A stretch of 36,992 nucleotides of DNA from Saprospiraceae bacterium (GCA_020629965.1 JAHDCG010000032.1:16355-53346); one strand, 5' to 3'; positions 8,000 to 16,025 are shown, counted from the stretch's first letter. Notes: generated by a model not told the origin, from the letters alone. Numbers and translations are program-made.

Positions 8000-9022
8000 A
8001 TGGCAAAGCTGAAATTTGAATACATTTGGTTAGACGGTTCCGTACCTACACAAGGTCTGCGCAGTAAAACAAAGGTTTTGGACGACGAAAAATTCGGCGG
8101 AGAACCTACCGCCGAAAAACTACCCGATTGGTCTTTTGACGGTTCATCTACCAATCAGGCATCGGGCGGCGCATCCGATTGTATCTTACGTCCCGTGGCC
8201 GTTTATCCGGACGCAGACCGTCGCAATGCTTACCTCGTGATGTGCGAAGTAATGAGCGCGGACGGTACGCCGCACCCGACCAACGCCCGTGCGACAATCG
8301 ACGATGACGATAACGATTTTTGGTTCGGTTTCGAACAGGAATACACCCTGTGGGAAAACGGCGCACCTATCGGTTTTTTCGGAAACAGCGGTGCTTACCC
8401 GCGTCCGCAAGGCCCTTACTACTGCGGAGTCGGCTCTCGAAACGCCATCGGTCGTCACATTGTCGAAGAGCATTTTGACATCTGCCTCGATGCGGGCCTG
8501 AACATGGAAGGTATCAACGCGGAAGTGATGATTGGTCAGTGGGAATACCAAATTTTTGCCAAAGGCGGTAAAGATGCGGGCGACCAAATTTGGGTGTCTC
8601 GCTACCTTTTGGAAAGAACCTGCGAGAAATACGGCATTGAAGTAAATTGGGAACCCAAGCCCGTCAACGGTGACTGGAACGGCAGCGGTATGCACGTGAA
8701 TTTCTCGAATACGCTCTTGCGTACAGCGGGCAGCCAAGATATTTACAATGAAATTTGTGAAAAATTCGGTGCATCACAAGACGTCATCGACGCGCACATC
8801 GCGGTGTACGGTGCAGATAACAATAAACGTCTGACGGGCGCACACGAAACGCAGGCCATCGACAAATTCTCTTACGGAATTTCCGACCGCGGTGCTTCGA
8901 TTCGTATTCCGATTGCGACGGTCGAGTCGGGTTGGAAAGGCTGGTTGGAAGACCGTCGTCCGGCTTCAAACGCAGACCCTTACAAAGTGGCTTCGCGCGT
9001 AATCAAAACCGTGAAATCATAG
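8000..9022 (+). CDS. glnII: Glutamine synthetase, type II (GSII, eukaryote-like)
   Basis: Makes glutamine from glutamate, ammonia and ATP in the cytoplasm. Seen: N-terminal beta-grasp domain (about 1-105) with DGSST (47-51), then the catalytic domain with FGFEQEYTL (metal and glutamate site, 109-117), GINAEVMIGQWEYQ (171-184), NGSGMHVNFS (227-236) and DRGASIRIP near the C-terminus. At 340 residues it is GSII size, much shorter than the dodecameric GSI (about 450-470), and it lacks a GSI adenylylation loop. The 630-bp upstream region is the longest gap without a gene here and contains promoter-like boxes. A strong hairpin terminator follows. No nitrogen regulator or glutamate synthase gene is adjacent. 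Confidence 0.95.
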   Translation: MAKLKFEYIWLDGSVPTQGLRSKTKVLDDEKFGGEPTAEKLPDWSFDGSSTNQASGGASDCILRPVAVYPDADRRNAYLVMCEVMSADGTPHPTNARATIDDDDNDFWFGFEQEYTLWENGAPIGFFGNSGAYPRPQGPYYCGVGSRNAIGRHIVEEHFDICLDAGLNMEGINAEVMIGQWEYQIFAKGGKDAGDQIWVSRYLLERTCEKYGIEVNWEPKPVNGDWNGSGMHVNFSNTLLRTAGSQDIYNEICEKFGASQDVIDAHIAVYGADNNKRLTGAHETQAIDKFSYGISDRGASIRIPIATVESGWKGWLEDRRPASNADPYKVASRVIKTVKS

Positions 9023-9027
9023 TATCC

Positions 9028-9190
9028 GCGACCTTCAGGTCGTCGTAAAATTAAAAAACCGTATTCGTGTCAACGAATGCGGTTTTTTAATGCGTAGCAG
9101 GTATTTTTTCAGACGACTTGAAAGTCGCAGTTACTACTTTTGTGGCAGATGTTTTTCTGACGACTTGAAAGTCGCAGTTACTATTTTTCA
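9028..9190. repeat. GCGACTTTCAAGTCGTC palindrome family, one inverted and two direct copies
   Basis: GCGACCTTCAGGTCGTC (9028-9044) is followed, in the other orientation, by GACGACTTGAAAGTCGC at 9112-9128 and 9159-9175. The last two are part of a 47-bp direct repeat that also includes AGTTACTA and a T-run. The first copy begins right after the glnII stop; the last ends just before the stop of the convergent gene. Confidence 0.75.
9053..9088 (+). terminator. Intrinsic terminator after glnII
   Basis: AAAAAACCGTATTCGT pairs with ACGAATGCGGTTTTTT around GTCA-like loop bases (one G-T pair). It is symmetric with A- and T-tracts and lies between convergent genes, so it is probably bidirectional. Confidence 0.88.
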
Positions 9191-9196
9191 ATCTTT

Positions 9197-10060
9197 TTAT
9201 CGAATCTTCAAAAACCGCCCGCGTGCCCGAATAAAAGCCGTGCGCTCCGAGACGACAATCAATTTATTTTCATTCACAAAATCAACGCTTTCGTATTGTG
9301 ACGGAAAAAGGCAGTTTTTGATTTTATATTTTTCGATTTTGCCTTTGAAATAATCGTCGGCGGGAAAGTCGGAGAGGACGAACACGGAGGTTTTGGAGAC
9401 GGGAAAAAAGCCCAGGAAAAATTTGAAATGATAGGAGAGGAGTGCGACTTTTTTACCGTCGGCGGAAACGGCGGCGGAGGTAATGACGCGTTTTTTGAAA
9501 AAATAATCGCTGTGCAGTCGGGCGGTTTGCGTGCCGGGTTTATCGCTCAAAGTGTAACGGCGCGTCGTAAAATTACCGTTGCCGAGTGCGCTTTTTGAAA
9601 ACAAATGCAGACGGTTATTTTGCCAAAAAAATGCTTCGGTATCGAAGTTCTTTTCCGCATAAGTCGGCGGAAAATCGGTTTGGTCGGGGAAGGAAAACGG
9701 TATGCTGTCGAGTAGTTTAAAGTCTGCATCGAGGATATAAATTTTCAAATCTCGGCGGCTGTTGGCGTTATTTCCGAAGTCGCCGATATAAATATTTCCG
9801 TTTTCATCACGGGTCAAATCTTCCCAATCTTTATTTCTTATAAAAGGTAAATCGTTGACCGTCAGGATATTACCTTCTGCGTCGGTTTGATAGATTTCTG
9901 CGGGATGACCGCCGTCGTTGGCGTAGAGAATATTTTCGGGCGAATGATAAATAACGCCGCTGACCTCGTTGAGTGCGTCGGGCAGTTTAAACTTTTTTTT
10001 GTTTTGGGCGAAGAGGAAAAGGGGAGAAAGTGAGAAGAGAAGAAGAAGTTTGACGGGCAT
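9197..10060 (-). CDS. Exported protein, probable beta-propeller
   Basis: Function not recognised. Seen: signal peptide MPVKLLLLFSLSPLFLFAQ, then repeated strand motifs typical of propeller folds, for example SGVIYHSPENILYANDGG, DWEDLTRDENGNIYIGDFG and SAAVSADGKKVALLSY. The pattern resembles SdiA-regulated or NHL-type propellers, so periplasmic or surface binding is plausible but not shown. Start chosen at the ATG at 10060, which opens a clean signal peptide; the longer upstream frame is low-complexity and lacks one. It is convergent with glnII and divergent from the HAD gene at 10590. Confidence 0.7.
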   Translation of the reverse strand: MPVKLLLLFSLSPLFLFAQNKKKFKLPDALNEVSGVIYHSPENILYANDGGHPAEIYQTDAEGNILTVNDLPFIRNKDWEDLTRDENGNIYIGDFGNNANSRRDLKIYILDADFKLLDSIPFSFPDQTDFPPTYAEKNFDTEAFFWQNNRLHLFSKSALGNGNFTTRRYTLSDKPGTQTARLHSDYFFKKRVITSAAVSADGKKVALLSYHFKFFLGFFPVSKTSVFVLSDFPADDYFKGKIEKYKIKNCLFPSQYESVDFVNENKLIVVSERTAFIRARGRFLKIR

Positions 10061-10248
10061 TTTAGTATCGTTTTTCGTGTGTGGTTTTTGTTCTTGGCAG
10101 TCGGTGCAAAGTACGAGGCACTTTTTGAAGTTCGCCGTACTTTTTTTTAAAAAAAATAAAAACATATAACAAAAACTCAATTTCCGGCACAGTATTCGCA
10201 ATACTCTGTCATGTAAGTTTTGGTTAAAAATTTGTAAGATTTTGAATG

Positions 10249-10279
10249 GCCTGCACGCAAGTGCGGGCTTTTTATTTTT
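10249..10279 (+). terminator. Intrinsic terminator with no gene upstream on its strand
   Basis: GCCTGCAC, loop GCAA, GTGCGGGC (one G-T pair), then TTTTTATTTTT. It lies in the 530-bp gap 10061-10589. The nearest plus-strand gene upstream (glnII) already has its own terminator more than 1.1 kb away. It may end a small RNA. The rest of the gap holds an AAGTACGAGGCACTTTTT element (about 10107-10125) and nothing else recognised. Confidence 0.6.
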
Positions 10280-10589
10280 ACATCGGTTTGTAATTTTACT
10301 CGCCGATATTCTTGGATTTTCCCCTTCGCAATAAGCCGCACGCATCGCTGCGAAAGGTTTCTCCTGTTCTACGGCAGATGAAATACTGCCGACTCACCGA
10401 CAGCTTCCATCAGGCTTTTTAAAGTGATTTTTATCTTTCCGGTTCTTCCGTAGCGTCGGTCGGAATAGATTTATTGCAGAGATTTGCCGGTCGGAGAAAG
10501 CCGCTGCGAGAATTATTATACAGCGGCGAATTTCACAAAAAAAACTTTACTTTACGCTTTTTTCGGTAAAAAAATCCAAACTTTACTTT

Positions 10590-11435
10590 ATGCGTACCCG
10601 CTCTTTCAAGTCCGTACTTAAAAAACACAAAGCCGTTTTTCTCGACTCTTACGGAGTCATTAAAAACCACGACGGTCTCATTCCCGGCGTACAGGAGGCC
10701 ATCGACCACATTCGGCTGCTCGGTATGCCGCTGCGGGTGCTGACCAACGACGCCTCGCGCAGCCCGGATATGCTCGCGGAAAAATTTGCGGATGCGGGTC
10801 TGTACGGCATTTTGGCAAAGGAAATAATCACTTCGGGCACTATGGCGCGTAAGTATTTGGAGAATAAAGGCGTGAAGGGAAAAATCGCGTATTTAGGAAC
10901 GGAAAACAGTGCGCAATATATCCGCGACGCGAAGTTCGAGCCGCTGCACATCAGCGAAGTTTCGGAGCAAAATATCGACAAAATTACCGCGCTGATTTTT
11001 TTGGACGATGAAGGATTTGACTGGAATAAAGACCTGAACAAAGCGGTTAACTTACTGCGCCGGCGCAAAATTCCGGCGATTGTCGCCAACTCGGATGCGC
11101 TTTACCCCGTCTCGGCAAACAACGTCAACGTCGCCACGGGCGGCATCGCGGCGTTGGTCGAAAACGTGCTCGGCAGAGGCTTTATTCACTACGGAAAGCC
11201 GGACTCGCAGATGTTCATGTACGGTTACGAGCGGCTGAAAAAAGTCGGTCGCTACCGTCGCCGCGATATTTTAATGGTCGGCGATACGCTGCACACGGAT
11301 ATTCTGGGCGGCAATAAATTCGGGATTTCGACGGCATTGGTTTTAACCGGAAACACCTCACCCGAGCAAGCCGATACTTTGATAAAAGCAACGGGTGTGA
11401 TACCGGATTATGTCTGTCGGTCGATTGCGGATTAG
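10590..11435 (+). CDS. HAD-IIA (NagD-like) hydrolase
   Basis: Cytoplasmic HAD-superfamily protein of the IIA type, a likely phosphatase of unknown substrate. Seen: motif I at 19-22 (LDSYGVI, nucleophile Asp19), TND (52-54) as motif II, KPD with Lys203 as motif III, and GDTLHTD with Asp232 and Asp237 as motif IV. The cap between motifs II and III is the NagD-like kind. The residue two after the nucleophile is Tyr rather than the usual acid-base Asp. A D-x-W/Y variant is known in one HAD-IIA branch, so the gene is probably intact, but the reaction may be slow or different. It is followed 87 bp later by the MscS gene. Confidence 0.83.
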   Translation: MRTRSFKSVLKKHKAVFLDSYGVIKNHDGLIPGVQEAIDHIRLLGMPLRVLTNDASRSPDMLAEKFADAGLYGILAKEIITSGTMARKYLENKGVKGKIAYLGTENSAQYIRDAKFEPLHISEVSEQNIDKITALIFLDDEGFDWNKDLNKAVNLLRRRKIPAIVANSDALYPVSANNVNVATGGIAALVENVLGRGFIHYGKPDSQMFMYGYERLKKVGRYRRRDILMVGDTLHTDILGGNKFGISTALVLTGNTSPEQADTLIKATGVIPDYVCRSIAD

Positions 11436-11522
11436 GACTTTTACGAGTGAACAAAAAAACGGTTAAGGCTTTATAGCAGGGTACAAATTTTTCAATCTAA
11501 CCGCAAGAACTTCACTCAAAAA

Positions 11523-12443
11523 ATGGATAAATTTTTTAACGACGTCGTCGAAAACCTCAATAATTATTACAATACTTTTGTCGATTTAATTCCGAAACTG
11601 CTGATGGCAGTTTTGGTTTTTGTTGTCGCTATTTTCATCGCCAATCTCATTCGTCGCGTGGTGCTCAATCGGTTGCAGCCGCGTATGGACGACCCGCTGC
11701 TCGCCCGTTTTTTGGCACGTACCGCAAAGACGATTGTTGTCATTATCGGTATTTTATTGGTCTTACAAATCATCGGTTTAGCAGGTGTCGCAAGCGGACT
11801 GTTAGCGGGTGCCGGGGTCGGTGCTTTTGTTATCGGTTTTGCCTTCAAAGATATCGGCGAGAATTTTTTGGCGGGCATTATGTTGGCTTTTAATCGTCCG
11901 TTTCGGGTGGGTGACACCGTAGAATTAGACGGTAACAAGGGCGTAGTTGTGACCTTAAATTTGCGCAATACGCAAATCAAAACCTTCGACGGCAAAGACA
12001 TTTATATCCCCAACGCTAATGTGGTGAAAAACCCCGTAGTCAACTACACCATCGACGGCTTTTTGCGCTACGACTTTTCGGTGGGCATCGACTACGGCAG
12101 CAACGTGGACGAGGCCATCGCGGTCATTGACGCGGAACTGAAAAAGGAAGACGGTATTTTGCAGGAAGGTAAAAAACCGTTTATCGGTATCGGTGACCTG
12201 AACAGCAGCAGCATGAATCTCGACGTCTATTTTTGGATCGATACCTTCGATAAGTCGATTTCAATTACTCAAATTAAAAATCGCACGATTTCTCGCGTTT
12301 TGGATGCTTTGGCGGACGCCGGTTTCTACTTACCGGGTGATGTCATCGAGTTGAAAAATTATCAGGAGAAGGAGTTGAAAACGAAGGACGAGGCGAAGTT
12401 GCAAGTGGAAGGGAAGAAGAAAAAAGAGGAAAAGGCGGCGTAG
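11523..12443 (+). CDS. Small-conductance mechanosensitive channel (MscS family)
   Basis: Inner-membrane channel that opens under tension and protects cells from hypo-osmotic shock. Seen: three hydrophobic segments (about 22-42, 66-86 and 88-115), the last being the Gly/Ala-rich pore helix with AGVASGLLAGAGVGAF, followed by FAFKDIGENFLAG, then the conserved beta domain (FRVGDTVEL, YIPNANVVKNPVVNY). A C-terminal tail of charged residues (KKKKEEK) follows. The length of 306 residues is close to E. coli MscS (286). A very strong terminator follows immediately. Confidence 0.93.
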   Translation: MDKFFNDVVENLNNYYNTFVDLIPKLLMAVLVFVVAIFIANLIRRVVLNRLQPRMDDPLLARFLARTAKTIVVIIGILLVLQIIGLAGVASGLLAGAGVGAFVIGFAFKDIGENFLAGIMLAFNRPFRVGDTVELDGNKGVVVTLNLRNTQIKTFDGKDIYIPNANVVKNPVVNYTIDGFLRYDFSVGIDYGSNVDEAIAVIDAELKKEDGILQEGKKPFIGIGDLNSSSMNLDVYFWIDTFDKSISITQIKNRTISRVLDALADAGFYLPGDVIELKNYQEKELKTKDEAKLQVEGKKKKEEKAA

Positions 12444-12466
12444 GTCAGCGGTTTGAATTTTGACAT

Positions 12467-12517
12467 ATACGAATGACGAGAATTTCTTAATTGAATTTCT
12501 CGTCATTCGTATTTTTT
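12467..12517 (+). terminator. Strong intrinsic terminator after the MscS gene, overlapping the antitoxin remnant
   Basis: ATACGAATGACGAGAA and its perfect complement TTCTCGTCATTCGTAT form a 16-bp stem, followed by TTTTTT. Read from the minus strand, the same stem contains the last codons and TGA of the small remnant ORF (12503-12676). Confidence 0.9.
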
Positions 12518-12676
12518 AAGCAAATATTGCACAATTTCGTCTTTCTCCTCAAAGCTTTCGGGAAGTTTGATGACTCCGGAAAGCCTTTTAACTAAAGACG
12601 TAAGCAGGACTTCTTTCTCGGAGGCGGAGGGTTTGTTCTGTGTTTTGGAGGTTTTACTTATTACGAAAATTTTCCT
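12503..12676 (-). pseudogene. Remnant of a small antitoxin-like gene (DUF6364-like C-terminus)
   Basis: A minus-strand frame of 57 codons without any ATG, GTG or TTG near its open end. Its C-terminal part reads VKRLSGVIKLPESFEEKD, then EIVQYLLKKYE and stop. This matches the usual tail of small DUF6364-type antitoxins found in many Bacteroidota (hydrophobic-G-x-I-x-LP...F..K, then YLxxKYE). The expected ribbon-helix-helix N-terminal half and a partner PIN toxin are absent; a TAA lies directly upstream in frame. The N-terminal half looks lost, and the former stop lies in the terminator. The family call rests on recall of the pattern. Confidence 0.45.
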
Positions 12677-12740
12677 TTAAATTTAAAATAAACTAAACAC
12701 GCTTCCCGACTGAAAGGCGGGATTTCGCGTTTCTCGATAT

Positions 12741-12782
12741 ACAAATAAACAAATAAACAGATAACCAAATAAACATTCCCTA
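12741..12782. repeat. AAATAAAC octamer run at the stop of the transglutaminase-like gene
   Basis: ACAAATAAACAAATAAACAG then ATAACCAAATAAAC gives four to five 8-bp units, ending 6 bp before the CTA (TAG on minus) at 12780. It is the same family as 7424-7461 and 24766-24858. Confidence 0.7.
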
Positions 12783-13958
12783 CTCCCGCATTATCTCAAA
12801 CGCCCGCTCCTTATATCCCCTCGGAAAAAAGCCAATCCGCGAAGAGTTAGATGGTCCTGTCGGGTCAACGATGTAATATCTGCGGTCTTGATACAGCAGC
12901 GCATCCCCCTCGACGCCGTAAGGCGGCGCGACGGCCATACTCACGTGGTCATCGAAAGTCAGCACCAACTGCGGCAGTCCCAAAAGCTCTTTGGTCAGCA
13001 CGTAAAAAAGAGCGCAGCGGTCTTCACAATCAGAATACGGATAATAAAAAACCTCTTCCGGAATCATCGGGCGCGACTTGCCGAATTGTCGCTCGTCAAT
13101 CTTATAAGCAAACGCACTGCGTGTAAAAGATGCCAACACCGACAGGGCTTCCCACTGATTTTTGTCCTTAATAATTTCGCGCAACTGCGGCAACAAAGAC
13201 GCCCGCGCAGCCTCCGAAAGCGGCACCGAAAAATATTCGGAGTCGCTCAAATACGGATAACCCTGCATGACTTCAATCGGCATTTTGTCGTACTCCATTT
13301 CGAGCGAATAAGGCGTTTCGTCGTAAACAAAGTCGATGGTTTTTTTGACAATTTGTGAAGGAAATTTCGGTAATTTTTCCGGCGAAAAACTGAAGGGACG
13401 CCCACCCGGATTGGCGGCATAATCCGCAATGTACAGCGAATTTACCTTCGCCCCCGGATATTCATTTTCCGATAAATTTGCGTACAGCCGCCCGTTTTCT
13501 TCAATCATCGGCATCTCAAAAAGCTCTTCGGTCGTGAATAAATTGAGGTAAACTTTATTGCCTTGGTAGGTCAAACGACAATCGTAGCCCGCCAAATTCA
13601 GCAAAGTCCAACGCAACAAAACCCGCTGTTTTTTCGGCTGATGCGCCGCAATTTTTTCCACCGCATCGCGCGTCAGTTGGTAAAAAAGCCAATCGTTCAA
13701 CTCGTATTCTCGCTTAACCCGGCGCAGTTCGTTCAGCAAAGTCAAATATGCCCCCGCGCCCCGTTGTCGCTCGTAGTAGCTTTGCACCTGCAACTTCCCG
13801 TTCCTGTCCGCATAACCGAAACGCACATCATAATTCGACAGCATCGCCGGACTGTATTGCAAAGCCACATCGACGGAATAAAACTTCAGATTAACAACCT
13901 CCGCCGACAAAAATTGCAGGGAAAATAACAAAAGAAAAGCAAGCAACGATGATTTCAA
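12780..13958 (-). CDS. Exported transglutaminase-like (papain-fold) protein
   Basis: Probable exported cysteine enzyme or inactive relative of the transglutaminase-like superfamily; substrate unknown. Seen, numbered from the start used: signal peptide (about 1-19), a long N-terminal region, then the core with Cys311 in YPYSDCEDRC, His338 in TFDDHVSMAV and Asp365 in YYIVDPTG, i.e. the Cys-His-Asp triad in order. The start is uncertain. The TTG at 13958 opens directly onto a signal peptide (MKSSLLAF if initiated). A longer frame opens at a GTG at 14093, but that codon is inside a repeat array and the extra 45 residues look non-coding. The neighbour upstream is the PorP/SprF gene, same strand. 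Confidence 0.75.
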   Translation of the reverse strand: MKSSLLAFLLLFSLQFLSAEVVNLKFYSVDVALQYSPAMLSNYDVRFGYADRNGKLQVQSYYERQRGAGAYLTLLNELRRVKREYELNDWLFYQLTRDAVEKIAAHQPKKQRVLLRWTLLNLAGYDCRLTYQGNKVYLNLFTTEELFEMPMIEENGRLYANLSENEYPGAKVNSLYIADYAANPGGRPFSFSPEKLPKFPSQIVKKTIDFVYDETPYSLEMEYDKMPIEVMQGYPYLSDSEYFSVPLSEAARASLLPQLREIIKDKNQWEALSVLASFTRSAFAYKIDERQFGKSRPMIPEEVFYYPYSDCEDRCALFYVLTKELLGLPQLVLTFDDHVSMAVAPPYGVEGDALLYQDRRYYIVDPTGPSNSSRIGFFPRGYKERAFEIMRE

Positions 13959-14053
13959 ATTCGGAAAATTTTGGTGAAAATATACGGCAATTAACGCCGG
14001 CGGCTGCGGCTTGGATTGTGTACGGGCGGGAATTAACTTTATTTTTTGAAGCG

Positions 14054-14109
14054 GAGAGTAGAGAGTAAGGAGTAAAAAGTCGCTGCTCTTCACTCTCTAC
14101 TCTCTACTA
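14054..14109. repeat. Palindromic GAGAGTA / TCTACTC heptamer array at the PorP stop
   Basis: Eight units in register: GAGAGTA, GAGAGTA, AGGAGTA, AAAAGTC, GCTGCTC, TTCACTC, TCTACTC, TCTACTA. The two halves are reverse complements, so the array can fold into a hairpin. The final CTA (14107-14109) is the TAG stop of the PorP/SprF gene. Confidence 0.88.
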
Positions 14110-15138
14110 AAAAACAGGACAAGCCTTAAACTCCGGCGGCGGCGCAACCTTCGTAAAAATATAAATCAAAGCAAACTCCGGACCGCCGCGACGGTTGGTA
14201 GCCACGTTAAAAGGTGAGGTATTAAAATCGTAAGAAAAAGCCGCCGTAATCATGCGCCAACCGATTTCCACACTCGGAATCAGCGCGTCGCCGAGCCGGT
14301 AAGAAGTCAGAAACGCAACGGATTTTTCGCGGTCACGGTCGAGACTTAAGTGGTAGCGAATGCCCGAACCGAGGACCGCCTCGGTATAAGTGCCGCTGCC
14401 GAAATCGCCCTGTACGTGCCACAATCCGTGCCCTTTGATGTCGATATTTTTGTGAAGTTGTACCCACGCATCCGCGTAAAAAGCCAAGCGGGCAGGGCGG
14501 TTGACGTCGTTATTTTGGTCTTTAAAAGCGGCATTCGGGTAGTTTAGATTGTAGAGGGAAAAACCCGTATTTCCTGTTGTGCGGCTGTTTTTGTCTAAGC
14601 GAAAATGAGCGTTCAGTCCCGCCGCGAGTCGCAGAGTATTAAAGCCCGTTTGCCCGATATTTTCCTGTATGCCGAGATTTTCGTTAAATTGGTCGCCGTT
14701 AAATTGTGCTGCCGTCGTGATGGCGGTCGGGTCGAAATCTCGGTTAGCAAAAGCAAATTGCAGACCCGCGCTCGCCGTAATTTGGTCGCTCAACGGATAC
14801 GCCAAAGACGCACCTAAACCCAACTCCGTCAACCGCATCGCCAAGTCGCCCGCTTGGTCGTAATTAAATTGAAAACCACCGCTCAACAGTCCCGCACCCA
14901 ACACATTTTTCAGCAACTTCCCGTCACCGCCGCCCCCGAAAGTGCGATACGGCACGGGCACGGCAGACCACTGACTGCGCAAATTTGCCGTCGCCCGATA
15001 GTCCCCCCGAAAAGCCCCGATGAGCGCAGGATTCAAATTTTGCGGGCTGTGATAAAACTGCGAAAAGTGAATGTCCTGCGCCGACAATCCGCCGACCCAA
15101 AGACCCCAAAAAAGCAAAAGTAGAATTCCGTTTTTCAT
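14107..15138 (-). CDS. PorP/SprF family type IX secretion-associated outer-membrane protein
   Basis: Outer-membrane protein of the family that attaches or displays T9SS type B substrates such as SprB. Seen: signal peptide ending LSAQ (about 1-20), the hallmark start DIHFSQFYHSPQNLNPALIG (21-41), then barrel-like strands. The length of 343 residues is typical. Such genes often lie beside their large gliding-CTD substrate; here that substrate is at 16211-18895 on the same strand, separated by a plus-strand nucleotidase gene. The stop codon belongs to the palindromic heptamer array. Confidence 0.92.
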   Translation of the reverse strand: MKNGILLLLFWGLWVGGLSAQDIHFSQFYHSPQNLNPALIGAFRGDYRATANLRSQWSAVPVPYRTFGGGGDGKLLKNVLGAGLLSGGFQFNYDQAGDLAMRLTELGLGASLAYPLSDQITASAGLQFAFANRDFDPTAITTAAQFNGDQFNENLGIQENIGQTGFNTLRLAAGLNAHFRLDKNSRTTGNTGFSLYNLNYPNAAFKDQNNDVNRPARLAFYADAWVQLHKNIDIKGHGLWHVQGDFGSGTYTEAVLGSGIRYHLSLDRDREKSVAFLTSYRLGDALIPSVEIGWRMITAAFSYDFNTSPFNVATNRRGGPEFALIYIFTKVAPPPEFKACPVF

Positions 15139-15182
15139 CCGCGCAGATTTAAAAAATTCGGCATCCGTCCGCCGTATTTATG

Positions 15183-15190
15183 TACATTTG
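15183..15190 (+). promoter_or_regulatory. Possible -7 box (TACATTTG) for the YjjG gene
   Basis: TACATTTG fits TAnnTTTG on the plus strand, about 133 bp before the yjjG ATG, within the divergent PorP/yjjG intergenic region. The -33 element is weak (TTCG, spacing about 23). Confidence 0.4.
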
Positions 15191-15290
15191 CTGCAAGATA
15201 AAAGATAATCCGGAACGCGGCAACCTGCACGGTTTTTAAGCGATGCAAAAGTCATAAATCAAACAAACAGAGCAGTGAACTCGCCGCGCC

Positions 15291-15321
15291 CGTCAACCGT
15301 CCACCATCTACCGTCCACCGT
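15291..15321. repeat. CGTCAAC/CGTCCAC heptamer array directly before the yjjG ATG
   Basis: CGTCAAC, CGTCCAC, CATCTAC, CGTCCAC, CGT: 4.4 units in perfect 7-bp register, ending two bases before the ATG at 15324. It takes the whole ribosome-binding region. Confidence 0.88.
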
Positions 15322-15323
15322 AT

Positions 15324-16025
15324 ATGTACAAATACCTACTCTTCGATGCCGACAACACTCTTTTCGACTTTACCCGCGCTTCCAAAGTCGCCTTCGCGGA
15401 GACCATGCTGCATTTTGGTATCGAACAAACGGAGGAAACCTATCCGATTTATTTGGAAATAAATAAAGGCTGTTGGCAACGACTGGAAAGGGGAGAAATC
15501 ACGCCCCGGGAAATAAAATCTTTGCGCTTTAAATTATTCTTGGATGCGATAACCGCAACGGGCAATCCTTTGGAAATCAATGACTTTTACTTGCAGATGC
15601 TCGCCGAAAAAAATTACCTGCTCGACGGCGCGGAGGAAATGCTGCGCGAACTGAAAAGCGAAGGTTATTCGTTAAGCATCATCACCAACGGACTGAAAAT
15701 CGTACAAAGACCGCGCATCGAAAGAGCCGGCTTGACACATATTTTTGATGCGATAACGGTCAGTGAAGAAATCGGCATCGCCAAACCCGACCCGCGCTTT
15801 TTTGCGGATACTTTCGGTCAATTAGACAATCCGCAGGCGGAAGATGTGCTGATAATCGGCGATAATTTGCTGTCCGATATTCAAGGCGGCATTAACATCG
15901 GGGCGGACACGGTTTGGTATAATCCGCACGGAAAGAACGGCTCGACGAATATTTCGCCGACTTATGAAGTACGTGATTTTGCGGAATTACGAAAAGTTAT
16001 TTATGAAAAATCAGCAGGCGTCTGA
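15324..16025 (+). CDS. yjjG: YjjG-type noncanonical pyrimidine nucleotidase (HAD family)
   Basis: Probable 5'-nucleotidase that removes phosphate from noncanonical pyrimidine nucleotides (house-cleaning role known for E. coli YjjG). Seen: motif I FDADNTLFDF with Asp8 and Asp10, TNG (121-123), Lys154 in AKPDPRFF, and GDNLLSD (179-185). The length of 233 residues is normal. The start is the ATG at 15324, directly after a heptamer array, with no Shine-Dalgarno. The TGA stop lies at the centre of the palindrome GGCGTCTGACGCT, so the last residues (SAGV) are partly repeat-encoded. It sits between two T9SS-related genes but has no evident functional link to them. Confidence 0.88.
   Translation: MYKYLLFDADNTLFDFTRASKVAFAETMLHFGIEQTEETYPIYLEINKGCWQRLERGEITPREIKSLRFKLFLDAITATGNPLEINDFYLQMLAEKNYLLDGAEEMLRELKSEGYSLSIITNGLKIVQRPRIERAGLTHIFDAITVSEEIGIAKPDPRFFADTFGQLDNPQAEDVLIIGDNLLSDIQGGINIGADTVWYNPHGKNGSTNISPTYEVRDFAELRKVIYEKSAGV

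Noticed and set aside
13959-14093. Longer N-terminal extension of the transglutaminase-like protein
   Set aside because: Its GTG start lies inside the palindromic heptamer array and the 45 extra residues precede a good signal peptide, so the shorter start is preferred. The TTG start itself remains uncertain.
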